Source: an uncultured Acidobacteriia bacterium (GTDB lineage Bacteria > Acidobacteriota > Terriglobia > Bryobacterales > Bryobacteraceae). From it: a stretch of 64,000 nucleotides of DNA. Shown in pieces: positions 35,491 to 45,150 of this stretch. Under the pieces are notes generated by a model. The model saw only the letters and a list, made by a program, of their open reading frames with translations. It had not been told where the DNA came from and searched no databases. The number at the start of each line of letters is the position of its first letter. The stretch's first letter is position 1. The stretch spans positions 1-64,000 of the forward strand of contig CAIUOG010000054.1 in the NCBI GenBank assembly GCA_903900705.1. The letters are read 5' to 3'. The position numbers and the translations under genes were made by a program.

Positions 35491-37524
35491 TCACCCAAAC
35501 GCAGCCGGCGGCGGCGGATCTTCCGGCCGGCCCGCATTCGAGAGCGGCACATAAATCAGCGTAAGAGCCAGAATCGCCAGCACCACCAGCCCCGCCGTGT
35601 AAGACGGCACCTTAAACAGCTCCGGAATCTTAATATCGAAGAAGTTGAAGGTCGCCGTCACCAATCCCATCAGCGCCTCGCCCGCAATCAGCCCGGAGGC
35701 CGCCAGCACCCCCACGCTTTCAATCCGGATCTTCTGCGCCTCATTCATTTCCCGGCGTTTCGCCAGCGTATCGGTCACCCAACGGACCATCCCGCCCACA
35801 AAGATGGCAAACGTCGTACCGATCGGCAGATACATGCCGATCGCCACCAGCATCGGGCTCTTCACACCGATCATGATCATCGCGATTCCCATCAGAATCC
35901 CGCAGATAATCAGCGGCCAGGCCATATCGCCACCCACAATTCCCTGCGAGAGCGACGCCATCAGCCCCGCCTGCGGCGCCGGAAGCGCCTTATCGCCAAA
36001 GCCGATGCCGCCCGCGTTAATGTTGCCCTGGTGCAGCACCAGCAACGGGAAGTACATGACGGCGCTTGCCAGCACCACCGCAATCAACTCCACAATCTGA
36101 ATGCTGCGGGGCGTCCCGCCCAGAAGGTAGCCGACCTTGAAATCCTGCAGCAGCTCACCCGAAACCGCGCTCGACACACAGACCACCGCCGCCACTCCCA
36201 GCACCGCAATCACTCCGCCCGTGCCCTTTACGCCCAGCGCCACCATCAGCAGCGCGGCAATAATCACGGTCGAAAGGGTGAGTCCGGAAATCGGATTGTT
36301 CGACGAACCGATCACCCCCACCAGGTAGCCCGAAACGGTGGCGAAACAGAAACCCACCACCAGCATCACGACCGCCGCCACGCTGCCAGCCACAATGCCG
36401 CCCGAAAGCCAGGAGTAAAGCACGATCATCAGCCCAAACACCACGAAGATGCCGGCCAGCACTACGCGCGAACTCATGTAGCGTTCCGTGCGCGCCGTCG
36501 TTTCCGCCGGCGCGGCGCCGGTTTTCATCTCCTGAAAAGCGCGGGCCAGGCCCGCAAACAGCGACTTCCGCATCTTGAAGAGCGTGTAGGAAGCGCCCGT
36601 CAGCATACCGCCCACCGCAATGGGACGAACAATAAACCGCCAGACGGAATTCGCAATCGCCAGCCACGATTCATCGGTCGCGCCCGGCGGCAGAAACGCC
36701 TGCAGCTGCGGTCCCAGGAAATACATCAGCAGCGGGATCAGCAGCCCCCAGGCAATAATGCTGCCGGAGAAGTTCAGGGCCGAAAGCGTTGGCCCGATCA
36801 CGTAGCCCACGCCGATGTAGGCGGGGCTCACGGTTGGCCCGGAAAATACCGTCACGCCGCCCGTGGCGAGGAAATTCTTTGACCCGGGCGCACCCATCCG
36901 GAGCGAGGTCTTGCCCAGATTTCCCACGTGGATGAACCAGTCTTTATCGGTGGCAAACCCGTTGAAAGCGCCCGCCAGAAAGATGCCCGCGCCCATCGCC
37001 ATGTTGTAGAACAGGAACTTCGCCGCCTGGGCGCCCATCTGCCCGGCCTTGTGAATCTGCGAAGCCGCCACCGACTCCGGGAATGGCAGGTCCGGATCTT
37101 CCACCAGCACCCGCCGCACCAGCGACACAAACAAAACGCCCAGAATACTGCCGATCATCATCAGAGCTGTGGATTTCCAGTACGCCGTGCCCGGCGAGAA
37201 ATCCATCCACGAATGCGAGATCACAAACGCCGGGATCGTGAAAATCGCGCCCGCCGCCACAGACTCCCCGATGGAACCGGCCGTTCGCGCAATGTTCTCT
37301 TCGAGAATCGACCCCTTGAACAACCGCAGCACCGCCATGCCAATCACGGCCGCCGGATACGTGGCCGCAATCGTCTGGCCCGCGCGCAGGCCCAGGTAGG
37401 CATTCGCCGCCCCCAGCACCACGCACATCACCAGCCCCAGCAGCACCGCCCGCAGCGTGAATTCCTTCATCTGCACGTTTGGCGGAACAAACGGCTTGTG
37501 TTCGTGCGGCTTTTGAGGCGTCAT
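35491..37524 (-). CDS. OPT family oligopeptide transporter
   Basis: Integral membrane protein of 677 residues with about 14-16 hydrophobic segments. OPT landmarks include the entry helix LGAANAYLGLRAGQTIAATYPAAV (in two parts), SIGESVAAGAIFTIPAFVI, VGYVIGPTLSALNFSG and SNNPISGLT. The family moves oligopeptides or metal chelates into the cell by proton coupling. Length is usual for bacterial members. The gene overlaps the upstream yqeY gene by 4 bases. The substrate cannot be assigned, though uptake of peptides would fit the peptidases nearby. Confidence 0.9.
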   Translation of the reverse strand: MTPQKPHEHKPFVPPNVQMKEFTLRAVLLGLVMCVVLGAANAYLGLRAGQTIAATYPAAVIGMAVLRLFKGSILEENIARTAGSIGESVAAGAIFTIPAFVISHSWMDFSPGTAYWKSTALMMIGSILGVLFVSLVRRVLVEDPDLPFPESVAASQIHKAGQMGAQAAKFLFYNMAMGAGIFLAGAFNGFATDKDWFIHVGNLGKTSLRMGAPGSKNFLATGGVTVFSGPTVSPAYIGVGYVIGPTLSALNFSGSIIAWGLLIPLLMYFLGPQLQAFLPPGATDESWLAIANSVWRFIVRPIAVGGMLTGASYTLFKMRKSLFAGLARAFQEMKTGAAPAETTARTERYMSSRVVLAGIFVVFGLMIVLYSWLSGGIVAGSVAAVVMLVVGFCFATVSGYLVGVIGSSNNPISGLTLSTVIIAALLMVALGVKGTGGVIAVLGVAAVVCVSSAVSGELLQDFKVGYLLGGTPRSIQIVELIAVVLASAVMYFPLLVLHQGNINAGGIGFGDKALPAPQAGLMASLSQGIVGGDMAWPLIICGILMGIAMIMIGVKSPMLVAIGMYLPIGTTFAIFVGGMVRWVTDTLAKRREMNEAQKIRIESVGVLAASGLIAGEALMGLVTATFNFFDIKIPELFKVPSYTAGLVVLAILALTLIYVPLSNAGRPEDPPPPAAFG

Positions 37525-37970
37525 GCGAGTCTGGCCTTTACTTTCTCACTCAGGACTTTCCCGTCCACGGTCTTGCCGGCAAGCTTCGCCTGGGCGGCTT
37601 TGATCACCAGGCCCATCTGCTTTGCCGAAGTGGCGCCGGTCTCGGCTACCGCGGCGTCTACAGCCGCGTCCATATCGGCATCGGATGCGAAGGCGGGAAG
37701 GTAGCTTTCAATAATCAGCCGCTCGGCCTCTTCTTTCACGGCCAGCTCTTCGCGCCCGCCGGTCCGGAACATCTCGGCGGATTCCACCCGCTGCTTCACC
37801 AGACTCTTCAGAATCTGCTGTTCGGCGGCTTCCGTCAGGGGCTTCGAAGGATCCACCACGGCGGCCTTCTGGAGGGCGGTTTTGACCATCCGGACGACCC
37901 CTAAACGCAGCTCATCCTTCGCCTTCATGGCTGCCACAAGGTCTTTCTGTAACTGGTCGAGTAAAGGCAT
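37521..37970 (-). CDS. GatB/YqeY domain protein
   Basis: Protein of 149 residues matching YqeY, the stand-alone tRNA-binding helical domain related to the C-terminus of GatB. Typical features are the N-terminal MPLLDQLQKDLVAAMKAKDE, LRLGVVRMVKTAL, and the C-terminal GKTVDGKVLSEKVKARL. A role in amidotransferase-linked tRNA handling is often proposed but not proven. It is translationally coupled to the OPT gene (ATGA overlap) and divergent from the aminotransferase gene, with only 34 bases for two promoters. Confidence 0.9.
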   Translation of the reverse strand: MPLLDQLQKDLVAAMKAKDELRLGVVRMVKTALQKAAVVDPSKPLTEAAEQQILKSLVKQRVESAEMFRTGGREELAVKEEAERLIIESYLPAFASDADMDAAVDAAVAETGATSAKQMGLVIKAAQAKLAGKTVDGKVLSEKVKARLA

Positions 37971-38004
37971 GTCTTTGATATTGTAAAGACTTTACTTCCT
38001 TCTC

Positions 38005-39165
38005 ATGTATATTCGCAAGCAACGTTTGCTGACGCCAGGCCCCACCCCGTTGTACCCGCCGGCTCTGCACGCCATGATGGCGTCGGACCTCCACCATCGC
38101 ACCGAGGAGTTCCGCAACGTTTACAAGTCCGCTCTCGCCGGTCTGAAACAGGTTTACGGCGCCCCCGGCGACGTTCTTTGCATGGCCGCCTCCGGCTCCG
38201 GCGCCATGGACGCCTCCGTCTCCAATCTCTTTTCCGCCGGTGACAAAGTCATTGTTTGCACCGCCGGCAAGTTCGGCGAACGCTGGGTGGAAATCGTGCG
38301 CGCCTACGGCCTTGACGCGACCGTGCTCGAAGCTCCCTACGGTGATGTGGTCACGCCGGACCGCCTCGAAGCCGCGCTCAAGGCCGAACCCGCCACCCGC
38401 GGCGTCTTCGTGCAGGGCTCGGAAAGCTCCACCGGCGCACAGCATGACGTGGAGGCCATGGGCAAACTCGTCGCCGCTACGGATGCGATTTTCGTGGTCG
38501 ATGCAATCACTGGCCTCGGCACCATGCCTCTCGATATCGAAGGCTGGGGACTCGACGTCGTGATTGGCGGCTCCCAGAAAGCCTTCATGATCCCGCCCGG
38601 TCTGGCTTTCGTCTCGCTCACCGAGAAGGCCTGGAATCACGCCAAAACCGCCACCCTGCCCCACTACTACTTCGACTTCAGGAAGGAAAAGAAGAACGGC
38701 GACATCGGCGAATCCACCTGGACCCCGGCAACTTCACTCATCCTCGCGCTCAACGAAGCGCTCAAATATGTGAACAGCATCGGCATGGCGAATCTGGTGG
38801 CAAACGCCCAGTTGCTGGCGCACGCCACGCGCGAAGCCTCCCGGGAACTCGGTCTGCAACTCTTTTCCTCTCGTCCCGGCAGCGCCGTCACGGCCATTCG
38901 GCCACCCGCTGGTATGGATTCGGGCGTCATCGTCAAAGGCTACAAGCAGAAGTTCGCCGCCGTCATCACCGGTGGCCAGGGCAGCATGAAGAACGAACTC
39001 TTCCGCCTGGCGCATCTTGGCTACTTCGACTTCCCCGATCTGTTCAGCGTCATCGCCGAACTCGAACTCATCCTCCGCGCCAACGGTTACCCCGTCGAAC
39101 TGGGTCGGGGCGTGGCCGCTGTCCAACGCGTTTACGAACAGGCTTCCGCTACGAAAACAGCATGA
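38005..39165 (+). CDS. Class V aminotransferase, probable phosphoserine or alanine-glyoxylate aminotransferase
   Basis: PLP enzyme of 386 residues. The pyruvate/phosphoserine-type start is RLLTPGPTPLYP, the PLP aspartate is in FVVDAITGLG, and the Schiff-base lysine is in GGSQKAFMIPPG. The sequence looks like the alanine-glyoxylate/serine-pyruvate subgroup rather than classical SerC. It overlaps serA by 4 bases, so the best reading is that it serves serine biosynthesis by converting phosphohydroxypyruvate to phosphoserine, as described for some organisms without SerC. A glyoxylate aminotransferase role remains possible. Confidence 0.82.
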   Translation: MYIRKQRLLTPGPTPLYPPALHAMMASDLHHRTEEFRNVYKSALAGLKQVYGAPGDVLCMAASGSGAMDASVSNLFSAGDKVIVCTAGKFGERWVEIVRAYGLDATVLEAPYGDVVTPDRLEAALKAEPATRGVFVQGSESSTGAQHDVEAMGKLVAATDAIFVVDAITGLGTMPLDIEGWGLDVVIGGSQKAFMIPPGLAFVSLTEKAWNHAKTATLPHYYFDFRKEKKNGDIGESTWTPATSLILALNEALKYVNSIGMANLVANAQLLAHATREASRELGLQLFSSRPGSAVTAIRPPAGMDSGVIVKGYKQKFAAVITGGQGSMKNELFRLAHLGYFDFPDLFSVIAELELILRANGYPVELGRGVAAVQRVYEQASATKTA

Positions 39166-40739
39166 ACATCGTCATCGCAGAACCCCTCGCACAGGCCGCC
39201 ATCGACTTCCTGAAGTCCCGCCCGGGCTGGAACGTGATCGTTTCGAACCCACGGGAATACACGCAACACCTCGCGAACGCCGAAGCCCTGCTGGTGCGCA
39301 GCGCGGTTCGCGTGACCGAGTGGGTGATCAAACAGGCGCCGAAGCTCCGCGTCATCGGGCGCGCCGGTGCGGCGGTTGATAATGTCGACCTCGCGGCGGC
39401 CACCGCGGCGGGCGTTCTGGTGATGAATACGCCCGGCGGCAACGCGGCTTCGGCGGCGGAACACACCATCGCCCTCATGCTCTCCATGGCGCGGCATATC
39501 CCGCAGGCCAATGCCTCCACCAAAGCCGGAAAGTGGGAGTACAGGAAGTTCCTGGGCAGCGAATTGCGCGGCAAAACCCTGGGTGTTATCGGTCTGGGCA
39601 GCGTGGGCCGCGAAGTGGTCAAACGGGCGCGTGCCTTTGAAATGCGGGTGGTTGCGCATGACCCCTACGTCACCCCCCAACTCGCCAAAGACGCGGGCGT
39701 GGAACTGGTGCCTCTGGCCGACCTCTACCAGCGCAGTGATTACCTCACGGTCCACGTCTCACTCACCGCCGAAACCCACAACATCCTGAACAAAGAAGCT
39801 TTCGCGCAAATGAAACGTGGCGCGCGCATCGTCAATTGCGCGCGCGGCGAACTGGTGGATGAAGCCGCCCTGCTCGAAGCTCTCCAGTCCGGCCAACTCG
39901 CCGGCGCCGCGCTGGACGTCTTCGAAGAAGAGCCCGCCGGCCCCGGCAATCCGCTCTTCGCCATCGACACCCTGCTCGCCACACCCCACATTGGCGGCGC
40001 GACGGAAGAAGCGCAGGAAATCGTGGGACTTCGCATCGCCGAACAGGTGGTCGAATACCTGCAAAACGACGTCGCCATCAACGCGGTCAACATCCCTTCC
40101 CTTTCCGCCGAACAATACCGCTCCGCCGCGCCCTTCATCGATCTCGCGGAAAAACTGGGCATTCTCGCCGCCTATCTCTCCACCGGCAACCCGAAACTTC
40201 TCCGCCTGACCTATTTCGGGCGCGTCGCCGACATGAACACCATCCTGCTCCGCAATGCCGGTCTGGCGGGTGCGCTGAATCGCTCCGCTGCCATCAAAGC
40301 CAACGTGGTGAACAGCAGGCAACTGGCGGCGGACCGCGGCTGGAGCGTGGCGGAGGTCCACGACAAAACCCTCGCGCACGCCGAATCCATTCGTGTCGAA
40401 CTCGAGACCGATGCCGGAATCACCGCCGTCGAAGGCGCCGTCGTGATGGGCAAACCGCGCCTGATGCACGTGGACGGCATTTACTGCGAAGCCCCGCTGA
40501 ATGGCCCGCTGGTCTGCGTCGAGAGTACCGATTGCCCCGGCGTAGTGGGACATCTGGGCACCGTGCTCGGCTCGAACAACATCAACATCACCAACTTCTC
40601 GCTGGGCCGCAGCGAATCCGGGAAGCCCTTCGAAGCCATCTCGATCATCTCGACCGGCTCCGTGGTTCCCCAAAGCGTCCTCGATCAGATCACAGCCAAC
40701 CCGGCCGTGAAACTGGCCCGCTCTGTCGTGATTTCGTAA
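39162..40739 (+). CDS. serA: D-3-phosphoglycerate dehydrogenase
   Basis: Protein of 525 residues, the long form of SerA. It oxidises 3-phosphoglycerate to phosphohydroxypyruvate with NAD, the first step of serine synthesis. The N-terminal catalytic and Rossmann domains include LGVIGLGSVGREVVKRA, NCARGELVDEAALLEAL and the catalytic histidine in LLATPHIGGATEEAQ. An intervening ASB-like domain and a C-terminal ACT domain (VCVESTDCPGVVGHLGTVLGSNNINITNF in parts) suggest feedback control by serine. It is translationally coupled to the upstream aminotransferase gene. Confidence 0.94.
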   Translation: MNIVIAEPLAQAAIDFLKSRPGWNVIVSNPREYTQHLANAEALLVRSAVRVTEWVIKQAPKLRVIGRAGAAVDNVDLAAATAAGVLVMNTPGGNAASAAEHTIALMLSMARHIPQANASTKAGKWEYRKFLGSELRGKTLGVIGLGSVGREVVKRARAFEMRVVAHDPYVTPQLAKDAGVELVPLADLYQRSDYLTVHVSLTAETHNILNKEAFAQMKRGARIVNCARGELVDEAALLEALQSGQLAGAALDVFEEEPAGPGNPLFAIDTLLATPHIGGATEEAQEIVGLRIAEQVVEYLQNDVAINAVNIPSLSAEQYRSAAPFIDLAEKLGILAAYLSTGNPKLLRLTYFGRVADMNTILLRNAGLAGALNRSAAIKANVVNSRQLAADRGWSVAEVHDKTLAHAESIRVELETDAGITAVEGAVVMGKPRLMHVDGIYCEAPLNGPLVCVESTDCPGVVGHLGTVLGSNNINITNFSLGRSESGKPFEAISIISTGSVVPQSVLDQITANPAVKLARSVVIS

Positions 40740-40740
40740 A

Positions 40741-41274
40741 TTACTTCGCCGCTTCGGCCACGGTCTTCAGCTGCGAAAGGCCTTTCTCGAAATCCGGTCC
40801 GATCATCTTGTCCATGCTGGAGAAAAGGGCAATCGCCTTCAGAGCGAAATTGTTTTGCCCCGTCATCGTCCACGATACGGAACTGCCCGCGCCGTCGGGC
40901 CGAATTGAAAGTTCGGTCCGGCTGCTCGATTCATAGGGCTTGGTGAAGGCGAGATCGATGCTCACCTTGTGGTCCGTATCGCTCCCGGCGATCTTCATCA
41001 TCCCCTCGCCCGCCGCCGCATTGCCGGCCCACTTGTACACCGCGCCCACACCGGCGGCGGGCCCTTCATACGTCTTTTTCATTGCCGGGTCGAGCTTCTC
41101 CCAGGGCGACCACTTCGCCCAGTTGTGGAAATCATTGACCTGCGCGAAAACCACCCCCGGAGCCGCCGCAATACTTGTCGAACGGACCACCGTATAGGTC
41201 GCCGGCTGCATTGCAATCAGGACGACCACAATCCCCACGGCGATCAGAAATGCCACCAGAATCTTCAGAATCAT
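40741..41274 (-). CDS. Membrane-anchored SRPBCC family protein
   Basis: Protein of 177 residues with one N-terminal membrane helix (ILVAFLIAVGIVVVLIAM), followed by a START/SRPBCC-like domain: TSIAAAPGVVFAQVNDFHNWAKWSPWEK is the typical polyketide-cyclase entry, and the last helix is FEKGLSQLKTVAEA. Such domains bind hydrophobic ligands, but no ligand is known for this group. The stop lies one base after the serA stop, convergent with it. Confidence 0.8.
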   Translation of the reverse strand: MILKILVAFLIAVGIVVVLIAMQPATYTVVRSTSIAAAPGVVFAQVNDFHNWAKWSPWEKLDPAMKKTYEGPAAGVGAVYKWAGNAAAGEGMMKIAGSDTDHKVSIDLAFTKPYESSSRTELSIRPDGAGSSVSWTMTGQNNFALKAIALFSSMDKMIGPDFEKGLSQLKTVAEAAK

Positions 41275-41278
41275 ACGG

Positions 41279-41971
41279 TCAGAATCTCCGCCCCACCTGG
41301 AAATCAGCGCGACAACCCCGGTCTACCCAGATGCCGCGTTCATCAAAACCCCAGCTCACATTAAGCCGGCACTCGCCTTCGCCCTGCGGCCGGAGCAACA
41401 ATGCCCCCCGGCTCGTGTTGGCCTCACAAAAGCGGCGGCGGCCATCGGAGGCGCACGAAATCACTTCCGTCTCCCAGCGCCGTTCCCGGTCGTCCCGGTA
41501 ATCCCGCCGCTCCGGCTCGCGCACAGAGTCCGGATAGGCGGGGCGCACGCCCACCTGCCTGTCCGGGCCCGCCTCGCGCCATGTCAGTTCGAACCGGTAG
41601 AGATCCCGGCCCCCCTTCGAATCTTCGATCCGCACCGCCGCAACACCCCGGTTTTGTCGCGGATCACCCGCCAGCGTCACACGCCCCCGGCCATCGATGC
41701 CCCGGAACCGAAAATCCACGGGCTCCGCAGGCAGTGGCTGGTTGCATTCCAGACGCCGCCATTCCGCCGGTTGCCCCGACAATGTCAACAACCGACCGCT
41801 GTCACGCGTGATTTCCACCACCGCGACACCGTCAACATCCACCTCAACCAGGCATCGCCCGGCGTCACCCCTGGCCCCGGTCATCGAGGCCCGGAACGCC
41901 CGCTCCACATTCTGTGCCGAGGCACTCACGGCCAGCACAAATGCCGCCGCCAGAACTATCCTTTGCATCAT
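41279..41971 (-). CDS. Exported protein of unknown function
   Basis: I do not recognise this protein of 230 residues. It has an N-terminal signal (IVLAAAFVLAVSASAQ) and a beta-rich body with paired repeats of the kind RVTLAGDPRQNRGVAAVRIED and YRFELTWREAG, rich in Arg and Asp. The C-terminal part contains three cysteines (SCASD, FCEAN, GCRAD), which could form disulfides after export. The ATG at 41971 follows GGAGGGG by 6 bases; a second ATG is next to it. It ends 4 bases before the SRPBCC gene on the same strand. Confidence 0.6.
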   Translation of the reverse strand: MMQRIVLAAAFVLAVSASAQNVERAFRASMTGARGDAGRCLVEVDVDGVAVVEITRDSGRLLTLSGQPAEWRRLECNQPLPAEPVDFRFRGIDGRGRVTLAGDPRQNRGVAAVRIEDSKGGRDLYRFELTWREAGPDRQVGVRPAYPDSVREPERRDYRDDRERRWETEVISCASDGRRRFCEANTSRGALLLRPQGEGECRLNVSWGFDERGIWVDRGCRADFQVGRRF

Positions 41972-42004
41972 CGTTATCCCCTCCGCCACTTGATCATACG
42001 CCAA

Positions 42005-42742
42005 TTAATCTGCCTCAACGAAACGCGTGGAGGGCAAAGCGGCGCGAAGTTTCGCCATCCCTTCCGGCGTCACACCGGTGTAGTTCACGTTCAGTTCTTT
42101 CAGCCCGGTCATACCGCTCAGCACCGGGATACTCGCGTCGGTCACCGAACAACGCGAAAGCCAGACAACTTCCAGATTCCGCAGGCCCACGATCGCCGCC
42201 ACACCCTCGTCGGTCACCATATGAGCGCAGATATCGATATGCCGAAGGGTTGGAATACCCGCCATCGCCGTCATGCCTTCGTCGGTTATCCGCGGGCCCA
42301 GCCAGAGCGTTTCGAGCGGTAATCCGGCCAGCAACTTCACACCGGCGTCCGTCAGCCCCGTCATGTGGATCTCCACCTTGCGGAGCGTCGGAAACCTGGC
42401 TAAGGTAGCCGCGCAGGCATCACCCACAAACCGGCTGCCTTCCAGACGGATATCGCGCAAAGGCAAGCCTTCGAGCGGACTGAAATCGCCCCGAATCCCC
42501 GTATAGGGCAGGATCAGCGTATCCAGCGCCCGCATGTTCCGCAAATAAAGCAACACCCCGTCGTCGATCGGCATCTCCCCCAGACACAAATGACGCAGCC
42601 CGGTCAGCCGGCTCAGCGGCTCCAGATCGGCATTGCGAACCGCACCACCCCAGATCACCAGATGCTCCAGCGCCGGCATTTCCGCCAGGCCCTCAAGGAA
42701 TCCGGGCCGAAGGTCGCCGCCCGAAATTTCCACCTTATTCAT
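42005..42742 (-). CDS. Leucine-rich-repeat protein
   Basis: Protein of 245 residues built of about nine irregular LRR units of 22-25 residues, such as LTGLRHLCLGEMPIDDGVLLYL, GLTDAGVKLLAGLPLETLWLG and NLEVVWLSRCSVTDASIPVLSG. The pattern with TD-GV turns matches the cysteine-containing/ribonuclease-inhibitor-like LRR subtype found in many soil bacteria. No signal peptide or enzyme domain is visible, so protein binding is the likely role. The ATG at 42742 overlaps the last 8 bases of lon, which makes translational coupling to lon likely; the frame is open further into lon but without a plausible start context. Confidence 0.78.
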   Translation of the reverse strand: MNKVEISGGDLRPGFLEGLAEMPALEHLVIWGGAVRNADLEPLSRLTGLRHLCLGEMPIDDGVLLYLRNMRALDTLILPYTGIRGDFSPLEGLPLRDIRLEGSRFVGDACAATLARFPTLRKVEIHMTGLTDAGVKLLAGLPLETLWLGPRITDEGMTAMAGIPTLRHIDICAHMVTDEGVAAIVGLRNLEVVWLSRCSVTDASIPVLSGMTGLKELNVNYTGVTPEGMAKLRAALPSTRFVEAD

Positions 42743-45122
42743 GAAAAGCCAGCCGCATGACGTCATCCATGGTGCGTGCATAGTGGATCTTCATGTCGCC
42801 CAACTGCTCCGCCTTCAGATCTTCCTTCACATTGACCTCGTTCTCGGCGGGCAGGATCACTTCGGTCACGCCACAGCGTTTCGCCGCCAGGACCTTCTCT
42901 TTAATGCCCCCCACCGGCAACACCAGCCCCGCCAGAGTAATTTCGCCGGTCATGGCGAGCCTTTCCCGGACGCATTTCCCCGTCAGAATCGAAAGCAGCG
43001 CCGTCGCCATCGTCACGCCCGCGGAGGGACCATCCTTGGGAATCGCCCCCGCCGGAACATGGACGTGGATATCGGTCGTCTTGAAAACTTCCGGATCAAT
43101 CCCCAGCTGCGGCGCATTGGAGCGAACCCACGTCAGCGCCGCCTGCACCGATTCCTGCATCACCGAACCCAATTGTCCGGTCATCGTCAGACCCTTGCCT
43201 CCGCCCGGCATCTTCCCGGCTTCAATGAACAGGACATCTCCGCCCACCGGAGTCCACGCCAGCCCGACCGCCACACCCGGCCGCTGCGTCCGCTCCGCCA
43301 CCTCGGTTTCCGGACGGTAGCGCGGAGCACCCAGGAATTCCTCCACCAGCGCCGGCGTCACTTCGGCTACGGAATCGCGCCCTTCCGCATAGCGGCGGGC
43401 CACCTTGCGGCACACCGTCCCGATCTCGCGCTCCAGGCTGCGCACTCCCGCTTCCCTCGTGTAATGACGCACCAGGAACCGGACCGCATCTTCCGCGAAC
43501 GCGAGCGGTCTGTCGTCGTCCAGTCCGTTCTCAGTCTTTTGCCGCGGAATCAGATAACGGAAGGCGATAATCACCTTTTCGTGTTCCGTATAACCCTGCA
43601 ACTGGATGATTTCCATCCGATCACGCAGCGCGTCCGGAATCGTGTCCAGCATGTTCGCGGTGGTTATGAAAAGGACGCGCGAAAGGTCGAACGGCTGGTC
43701 GAGATAGTTATCCCGGAACGTGGAGTTCTGCTCCGGATCCAGCACCTCCAGCAGTGCCGCCGAGGGATCGCCCCGGAAGTCCTTCCCCAGTTTGTCGACT
43801 TCATCCAGAATGAAAACCGGATCGTTCGAACCCGCGCGCTTCAGCGCCTGGATGATCTGCCCCGGCAGCGACCCGATGTAAGTCCGCCGGTGCCCGCGAA
43901 TTTCCGCCTCATCGTGCATCCCCCCCATCGAGATCCGCTGAAACTTCCGCCCCAGAGCCCGTGCAATCGACCGGCCCAGCGAAGTCTTCCCCACACCGGG
44001 CGGCCCGGCAAAGCAAAGAATCGGACCCTTCAGCTTCGGTTTCAGCTGCATCACGGCCAGAAAATCGAGAATGCGGTCTTTTACCTTTTCGAGGTCGTAG
44101 TGGTCCTCGTCCAGAATCTCCGCGGCGCGCTGCACATTCACCGCCTCGCCGCCCGAGACATTCCACGGCAAAGACGTCATCCATTCCAGCCACGTGCGCG
44201 CCACGTTGTGCTCCGGCGACATCGGGGGAATCTTTGAGAACCGCAGCAGTTCCTTCAGCGCCTCCTGCTTCACCGTCTCCGGCATGCCCGCGGCCTCGAT
44301 CTTCTCCCGGAACTCTTCGGTCTCCTGCTCCCGCTCGTCCCCTTCCCCGAGTTCCTGCTGAATCGCCTTCAACTGCTCCCGCAGGTAGAACTCCCTCTGG
44401 TTCCGGGTGAGCTGCCCCTGCACCTGCGACTGGATCTTCTGCCGCAGTTCCAGTAACTCCACCTCGCGCGCCAGTTGCTGGTTGATAAACTCCAGCCGGG
44501 TCCGCGCCACGCTCTGTTCAAGGACAGACTGCCGTTCCGCGTGGCTCAGGTTCGGCAGGTTGCCGGCAATGAAATCCGCCAGCCTCCCGATCTCCGCAAT
44601 ATTCCCTGCCGCCGCCGATACGTCGTCCGAGATATTGGGGCTGGCGGAAATGATCTGCGTAAACTCGCTCAGCACGTTCTGGCGCAACGCCGTCAGTTCC
44701 GGTGTCATCTCGGGCTCAATCTCCGGCAACCGTTCGAGCCGGGCCTTCATGTAGGGTTCGGTCGTCGTGTATTCAAGAATCCGCATCCGGGACAACCCCT
44801 CGCAAAACAGCAACTGTCCCTCGCGAAGCCGGACAATTTTATGGATGATGGCGACGGTCCCGGTCTGGTACAACTCTCCCGGCGTCGGGTCGTCCGTGCG
44901 CGGATCGATCTGCGAAACCACCCCGATCAGGCGGTTTTCCCCCAGCGATTCCACCAGTGCCACCGAAACCGGCCTGCCCACACTGAGCGGCAACAGCGAA
45001 TTCGGGAACAGCACCGTGTCCCGGACGGCGAGAATCGGCAATTCCTCGGGGACCGGTGACTCCGGCGTCGGCTCGACTACGGGTTCTTCAGCGGACTCGA
45101 TCCCCAAAACCTCTTCAGTCAT
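42735..45122 (-). CDS. lon: ATP-dependent protease Lon
   Basis: Protein of 795 residues, the usual Lon length. The N-terminal substrate-recognition domain starts LPILAVRDTVLFPNSLLPLSVG, followed by a coiled coil. The AAA+ module has Walker A GPPGVGKTS and Walker B FILDEVDK. The C-terminal protease domain has the catalytic serine in KDGPSAGVTMA and the lysine in VGGIKEKVLAAKR. It degrades misfolded and regulatory proteins in the cytoplasm. It shares its last bases with the LRR gene, an uncommon neighbour. Confidence 0.96.
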   Translation of the reverse strand: MTEEVLGIESAEEPVVEPTPESPVPEELPILAVRDTVLFPNSLLPLSVGRPVSVALVESLGENRLIGVVSQIDPRTDDPTPGELYQTGTVAIIHKIVRLREGQLLFCEGLSRMRILEYTTTEPYMKARLERLPEIEPEMTPELTALRQNVLSEFTQIISASPNISDDVSAAAGNIAEIGRLADFIAGNLPNLSHAERQSVLEQSVARTRLEFINQQLAREVELLELRQKIQSQVQGQLTRNQREFYLREQLKAIQQELGEGDEREQETEEFREKIEAAGMPETVKQEALKELLRFSKIPPMSPEHNVARTWLEWMTSLPWNVSGGEAVNVQRAAEILDEDHYDLEKVKDRILDFLAVMQLKPKLKGPILCFAGPPGVGKTSLGRSIARALGRKFQRISMGGMHDEAEIRGHRRTYIGSLPGQIIQALKRAGSNDPVFILDEVDKLGKDFRGDPSAALLEVLDPEQNSTFRDNYLDQPFDLSRVLFITTANMLDTIPDALRDRMEIIQLQGYTEHEKVIIAFRYLIPRQKTENGLDDDRPLAFAEDAVRFLVRHYTREAGVRSLEREIGTVCRKVARRYAEGRDSVAEVTPALVEEFLGAPRYRPETEVAERTQRPGVAVGLAWTPVGGDVLFIEAGKMPGGGKGLTMTGQLGSVMQESVQAALTWVRSNAPQLGIDPEVFKTTDIHVHVPAGAIPKDGPSAGVTMATALLSILTGKCVRERLAMTGEITLAGLVLPVGGIKEKVLAAKRCGVTEVILPAENEVNVKEDLKAEQLGDMKIHYARTMDDVMRLAFHE

Positions 45123-45150
45123 TGCCTCCAGCTTAGCCGAACCGGCGGCG

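Noticed and set aside
42633-44237. A 534-codon open frame on the plus strand
   Set aside because: It is antisense to lon and the LRR gene. Its composition (very high His, Arg and Pro) is that of a shadow frame.
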